A stretch of DNA of 64,000 nucleotides. Origin: Brugia malayi (Eukaryota; Nematoda; Chromadorea; Rhabditida; Onchocercidae). The notes beneath the pieces are model-generated. The model did not search any database and had not been told where the DNA came from. It saw only the letters and a list, made by a program, of their open reading frames with translations. The translations under genes were made by a program, and so were the position numbers. This document shows positions 54,301 through 60,300 of this stretch, piece by piece; the stretch's first letter is position 1; each line of letters opens with the position of its first letter. The stretch spans positions 11,716,501 through 11,780,500 of the forward strand of contig NW_025062476.1 in assembly GCF_000002995.4 (NCBI RefSeq), given 5' to 3'.

Positions 54301-57300
54301 GCTCATCCGAATTGTCACCACAGTCATCGTCACCGTCACAGAGCCACATTTTTTGTACACAACGTCCATTAGTACACATAAATTCATTTGGCTCGCATGA
54401 ACGTAACGATGGACAATTCTATAATTTGAAACATTTTTATAATAAAATTAATTTTATTATTTTAATTACAAATTTACAAATTTATCAATTTTTCTAATTC
54501 TAAGATTTAAATATTTTAAAGCAAATTAATTTCTTTATTTTAATTAACCATAAATTCATCAATTATTTTAAAAAGAAGAAAAAAAAAAAATATTACAATT
54601 TAGTTTTGGTGCTAATATTATCCGAATTTTTCGTTGCAATATTAAGAAAAAAAGGATTAATAAAATTTATTTAATAATTAGATAAATTATATAAAATTCA
54701 TTTAATAATAAGATAAATTTCAATAGCATTTTTTAAAATATAAATTAAAATATACTTTAATTTGTAGTATTTAATATACATATTTGTTTGTTTATTTTTT
54801 TCAAAAAAATTTTTTAAATTTATTTAAAAAAAAAAGAAAAAATATATACAAGAATGAAATGGTCTACCTGTTCATCACTACGATCTCGACAATCCGGTTC
54901 ACCGTCACAAACATAATCAGTTTTAACACATTCATTATTACCGCAAGCTCTTTCATCAATCCGGCATAAACCGGTTTGTGGTAGGATATTTTGGAACTCT
55001 TGTGGTCCATCTATAGTGAGGAATGAAGGAATGAAGAAGCAAAAAGAAAAAAAAAAGGAGGAAATAATTATTTATATTGAAAATTTTTAATTTACCTTGA
55101 AGATGACAAAGAAGAAAAAAGAAATGAAACTTTTACCTGTAAATATATTTGCCAGTTTGAAATTATTCCTTTCAAATATTTCTATTTTATCTCTTTTTTT
55201 TTCTTTGCTTATTTAATTCATTTGAAAATAGCTAGCAAAATTCATTTCATTAAATTTCTGTTTTTTTTTTTTTTTTTGTATTTATCGTCGAAATATCATG
55301 AAACAACCGGAAATTAGCATTGTAAAATTGTAAAATAATTTAATTTTTAAAGAATATTCATAGATTATTTCTGTCTTAAAACAGGAAATAATTGGAAGTT
55401 TATAGTAAAATATTAATTTAATTTAACTGAATTCAAAATATTATGCTGAACTTATTAAAATTATTAATTGAATTAGTAATTACTATTAATTTGAATTCAA
55501 AATATTATGCTAACCTTACTCAATTAAAACTTATCATTTAAAGAAAAAGCAAAATAAGACAATCGGAAATGAATGTAAAACAGAAATTTCAATTCTTTTT
55601 TTTTTCGTTATTTTAATTTTTGTATTATTATGGGAACAATTTTTTTTTTCTTCCAAATGTAATCGATTTTAATGATTTTTGCTATTCAATAAAATTTACT
55701 AATAATTTAATTAGAAATTTAATTAAATCATTAACTTCCATGCATAGTACTAACATTAAGTTTAGCTGAAAAAAAAATTTACAATTTTTTTCTTTTTTTT
55801 ACTGTAAGTGAAAAAAAAAAGATTTCTTTTTGATATGACAAAAATAATTTAATATAAAATTTGATTCAATTTGATCAATAATGATACATTATTTTTTTAC
55901 TTTCATTTTTACGGAAACAATAACAATAAAACAATAACAAAAACAGCAACAAGTAACTTTAGAAATATTTAAATTAGTGATAAACGTTTTAATTTGAATT
56001 TAATTCAAATTATCGAAAGAAAAAATGGAAGTGAAATTTGAACAAAGCATTCCAAAAAATTATTCGTCATAAGTTTGAAAAATGAAAAATGTAAAACATT
56101 GAAATTAAGTAATACTATCAGCGGTTGAAATATAATTTCAGAATTTCAAAAATTTAAAATAATTACTAGTTAGAATTATGAAAAAATTTTTCTAGAAATA
56201 CAAAATTCTAAAAAAAGAAATAATTTTTTTCGATTGATAATTTTTTTTTTTTTTTTTTTAAAATTACCTTTATATTAACAAAGAATATTTATAATTCTAA
56301 TTAATAGTTATTTTAAAATGCAAATAAAAAAAAGAAATTTCTAAATAATTTTTTTTGAAATGCAAAATTTCTACGAAAAATTTGTGTAATATAAAAAGAT
56401 ATTACTAACTTAACTCTCCTTCCAACTTTTTATTTTTTGCTTTTATTTTTAGAATATTTGAAATTAGTGTATTACTTCTGCTAACGTATGATTTCTATTT
56501 ATTATTAAAATTATTTTAATTATTTGAATTAATAATTTACATTTCCCTCTTTATCATATACTTTATTTTTTTACCCATTTCTTCTTTTCCCAGCTTTTAC
56601 CCAAAAAATAAAAAGAGAAAAAACAGGTTCATTTCCGGCAAATAATTTTTTTTCTTGTTTTTTTTTTTTTAATTATCGAACATTATTTTTCTTAACAGAT
56701 AATAGAAAAATAAGAAAAATAAAAAAAAAAAAAAAGCAAAACAAGTTTAATTCAATTTCCATTGTACTTTTCTATAAATTTCTATGTTACTTCACTGAAT
56801 GCATAGTATTTAAAAAAAAATTTTTATGATAAACAACGAAAAAGCAAAAAAATAAAATAAAATAATTTGATGAATAATAATTAAATACAAATTTACAATT
56901 TCGCTACTTTCATTTTTTTGCTTTTTGCCTTTTTTGACCTTTTACCTTCCACCTTTCACCTCTCACGATGCATTCTATTTAACAATTCTACTAATATATG
57001 TATAAGCTTGAAACATTTCATTTATTATTTTCAATAAAAATTTATTTTAATTTATTCGTTTACTTTCTTTTGGTCATTTTATTTGTCAAAAGTTAATTAT
57101 AAAAGAAAAATAAAACGTCATTTTAATTTCACACATTAAGCGTACGTGTCTATCTTATTTGTTCAAAACATATTAAATTTAAAACAATACACAAATATTT
57201 GATTTGTTATACTACTGAATAAATTGAAATTGAATCAATTATATTAAATTAAATTAAATTATGTGTTTGTTTAAAAAGTTGATATATATATATACATAAT

Positions 57301-60300
57301 TTGAAATATTTTTTATCAAATATTACTATAATATCAATGACAATATGAATTTTGATAAATTTGAAAAGCGTAAGAGAAATGAATTAATTTATGATTAAAT
57401 TAAATTTTAGAAATTAGAATAAAATATGATAGAAATAATCATTAAAGAGATAAAATTTAAATTTTATTTTTTAACATAAGTTTGTCTATAACAATTAACG
57501 ATCACAAAATATTTTAAGTACTAATTTAGGAAAGAATTTTTTCAATGATAGATAAAAACAATCATTTCTTTATGGAATTTCAGAAATGATTGATGTGTAA
57601 AATGATGTAATAATATTATTTCTCCATTTTTTTTTTCGTTCCGGAACGGTAATTAAAATTCCAATAAATGGAAATTTATCAGATTTACCAAAAAAGATAA
57701 AAACAGTTTAATTATTTCAAATAATAATAATATCATACGTTTAAATTCAAATGAAACTTTTTTTGAAAGACTATAAAAGCATAAATTCTTGATTAGATCA
57801 GTTATACTGTTTTAATTTTAATTAGAAATTGTAATTAATAATTTAACTATTTATTTTGTTAGTAATTGATTTGCATATGAATGGTCAAAATCATTAATTA
57901 TAATTATTAATTAAATTTTCTTTTGTCATCTATTTTAAGTACACATTTCCTAATATACACACATATAATGTACAATTAATTATATTTTAAATTATCTAAA
58001 CTAGCATTTCAAAATTCAAAAAATTAAAAAGAAAATTTCCCTTCGAAAATATATGAAAGTTAAGTATTTGTTAACGTTTAAAGTAATTTAATTATAAAGC
58101 AAATATTATCATAAGTGATAAATATTTAACAAAACTGTTATCAAATATCAGTTTATCATAGTTGAAAAGAGAGAAAAAAATAATTATTTCAAAAAAAAAA
58201 AAACTTAAGTTCTATGTAAATAAGATGAATTAATATATAATTAATAATGGTCATTTATTAATTTATTACATTTATTTTTAAAATATAACGTATAAAAAAA
58301 AAAAAAAAATAATTCCTTTTTTAAAGTTTTAATTTAATTTTCATTTTATTAATGTAACTAATTATAATTATATAATTCGACGGTGTTATTTTTAATTTTG
58401 CTAAACATAAAAGTGTATAAAAAAATTCAACAATAAATTCTAAAATTAAAATATAACTAATTAAGCTTGATGACTACATTAATACTTACATATTGTATGA
58501 GTTATTTAAAAAAATTTAAAAAAAAAAAAAACGGAAAAAAAATTGCTATTAGAATATTTTGATATTTTTTTTTATATTTAACATTTATATTTTAAAATTT
58601 TTTATCAATTCTCTCTCTTTTTTTTAAAAAAATATTTTAATAAATTTGATACGTATTCTCTTCTGTTCAATGAAACTTACAACGTTGTACATTTAACTGA
58701 GCTGATGCATCATAAGTTCGTCCGCCAATATTTGCTGAGCAAATATATCGTCCACTATCAGACGATACGGCTGATGAAAATTTTAAACGTCCGTCTACTT
58801 CATACGCTGAATTAGGCATTGGTGCATTGTAACGTGTCCAACGTACTTCCGAATGTGTGACACCGTCAGAAGTACGTGCACGACAATTAAACGTTGCATC
58901 ATTTCCTTCATAAATATTTTCTTCCGTTGGATAAATAGTAATTTGTACTGCTAAAAAAAGGATGAAGAAAAAAAAAAATTGTCCATACTAATGACTATTT
59001 TAGATAAGTATTACACTTATATTTTATTTTTTTAGGTAAGTTAAAGTTAATTTACTAAAAAAAAAAAAAAAAATTAATTTAAGTTAATCTCAAAAAAAAA
59101 GAAAAAAAAAATGGTTATAAGTTAATTTGAAAAAAAAAGGAAAATAGAAGGAAAAATATTCCATACTAACAACTATTTTAGATAATTAATAGCTTATAAT
59201 TTAGTTTTTAGATAAATCAGAAAAAAAAAGTGTTAATTTAATATAATTATTTAATCTAAAAGATATGTATAGAAGTTTTAATTTGAAAAAAAAAAAAAAA
59301 AGGAAAATGTTGTATTTTAATTTTTAGCACTAAGTTAATTAATTAAAAATCTCAAAAGTTTTTTAATTACATAACAATAATCTTAGAAAAAAAAAAAATA
59401 ATTTTTTTGGCTAAAAATTATGAAAAAACTTTTTTAATTTCTGCAAGAAAAAAAAAATCCAAAAAAAAAAGAAAGAAATTACTAAAAAAAAAAAGAAAAA
59501 ATCATAAATTTTGAACAATTTTTAGCATTACAATGTGAAATTGAAATTAATTTATAAAAATGGAAATTATTTGAAAATTAAATTTTCGTTTGTTTTTTTT
59601 TTTTTTTTCAAAGAAATTATTTTAATTAAAGCTATTGAAATATATTCATTTAGGAATTATGAAACTAACAAGGTGAATAGTAGTCATCGACAGTTTGATC
59701 TGAAATATAATACATATACAAAATGATCAAATTTAATTAAATTTTCTACAAATATAATTTATTTCAAATTTAAACCTTCCTAAATGTATTAAAAATAATA
59801 AATAAATTTAAACTATATCTATTATTTAATCATAATAGTGTAAAATTATTACACTAACTTGATAAGAAATTCAAAATTTTGATTTCACTTTTATTTTTTA
59901 TCAAAAATTTTCAGTTATTTCAATAATTTTTAAAATTGTCTTCTTTTGTATATTTTAAAATTACAATAGATAAAAGTGTGATAAAACCGTATAAATATAA
60001 TTTAAAAAAAAAAAAAAATTATTTACAAAAATAAATTTATAAAATAATAAAAAAAATGCTTATCTATAAAATTATATATTTTTAACTTTTTTCAATTCAA
60101 TTTCATGCATTTTCAATAATTTACATTTATTATTATTATTATTATTATTCAATAACGAATTTAACGTAAATTTATTACTTTAGAAAATTATAATTTTTGA
60201 ATTTCCTAAAATGTTTAATTATTATTTTCTTCTCAAATAACATTCATTGATTATAACTCAAATAACTTTTATTAATTACAACTTAAGAATTTATATCAAT

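Noticed and set aside
54083..54400. Plus-strand and alternative minus-strand frames over the LDLa exon
   Set aside because: Shadows of the real LDLa exon at 54170-54418, whose frame alone gives the Cys pattern and the DxSDE motif.
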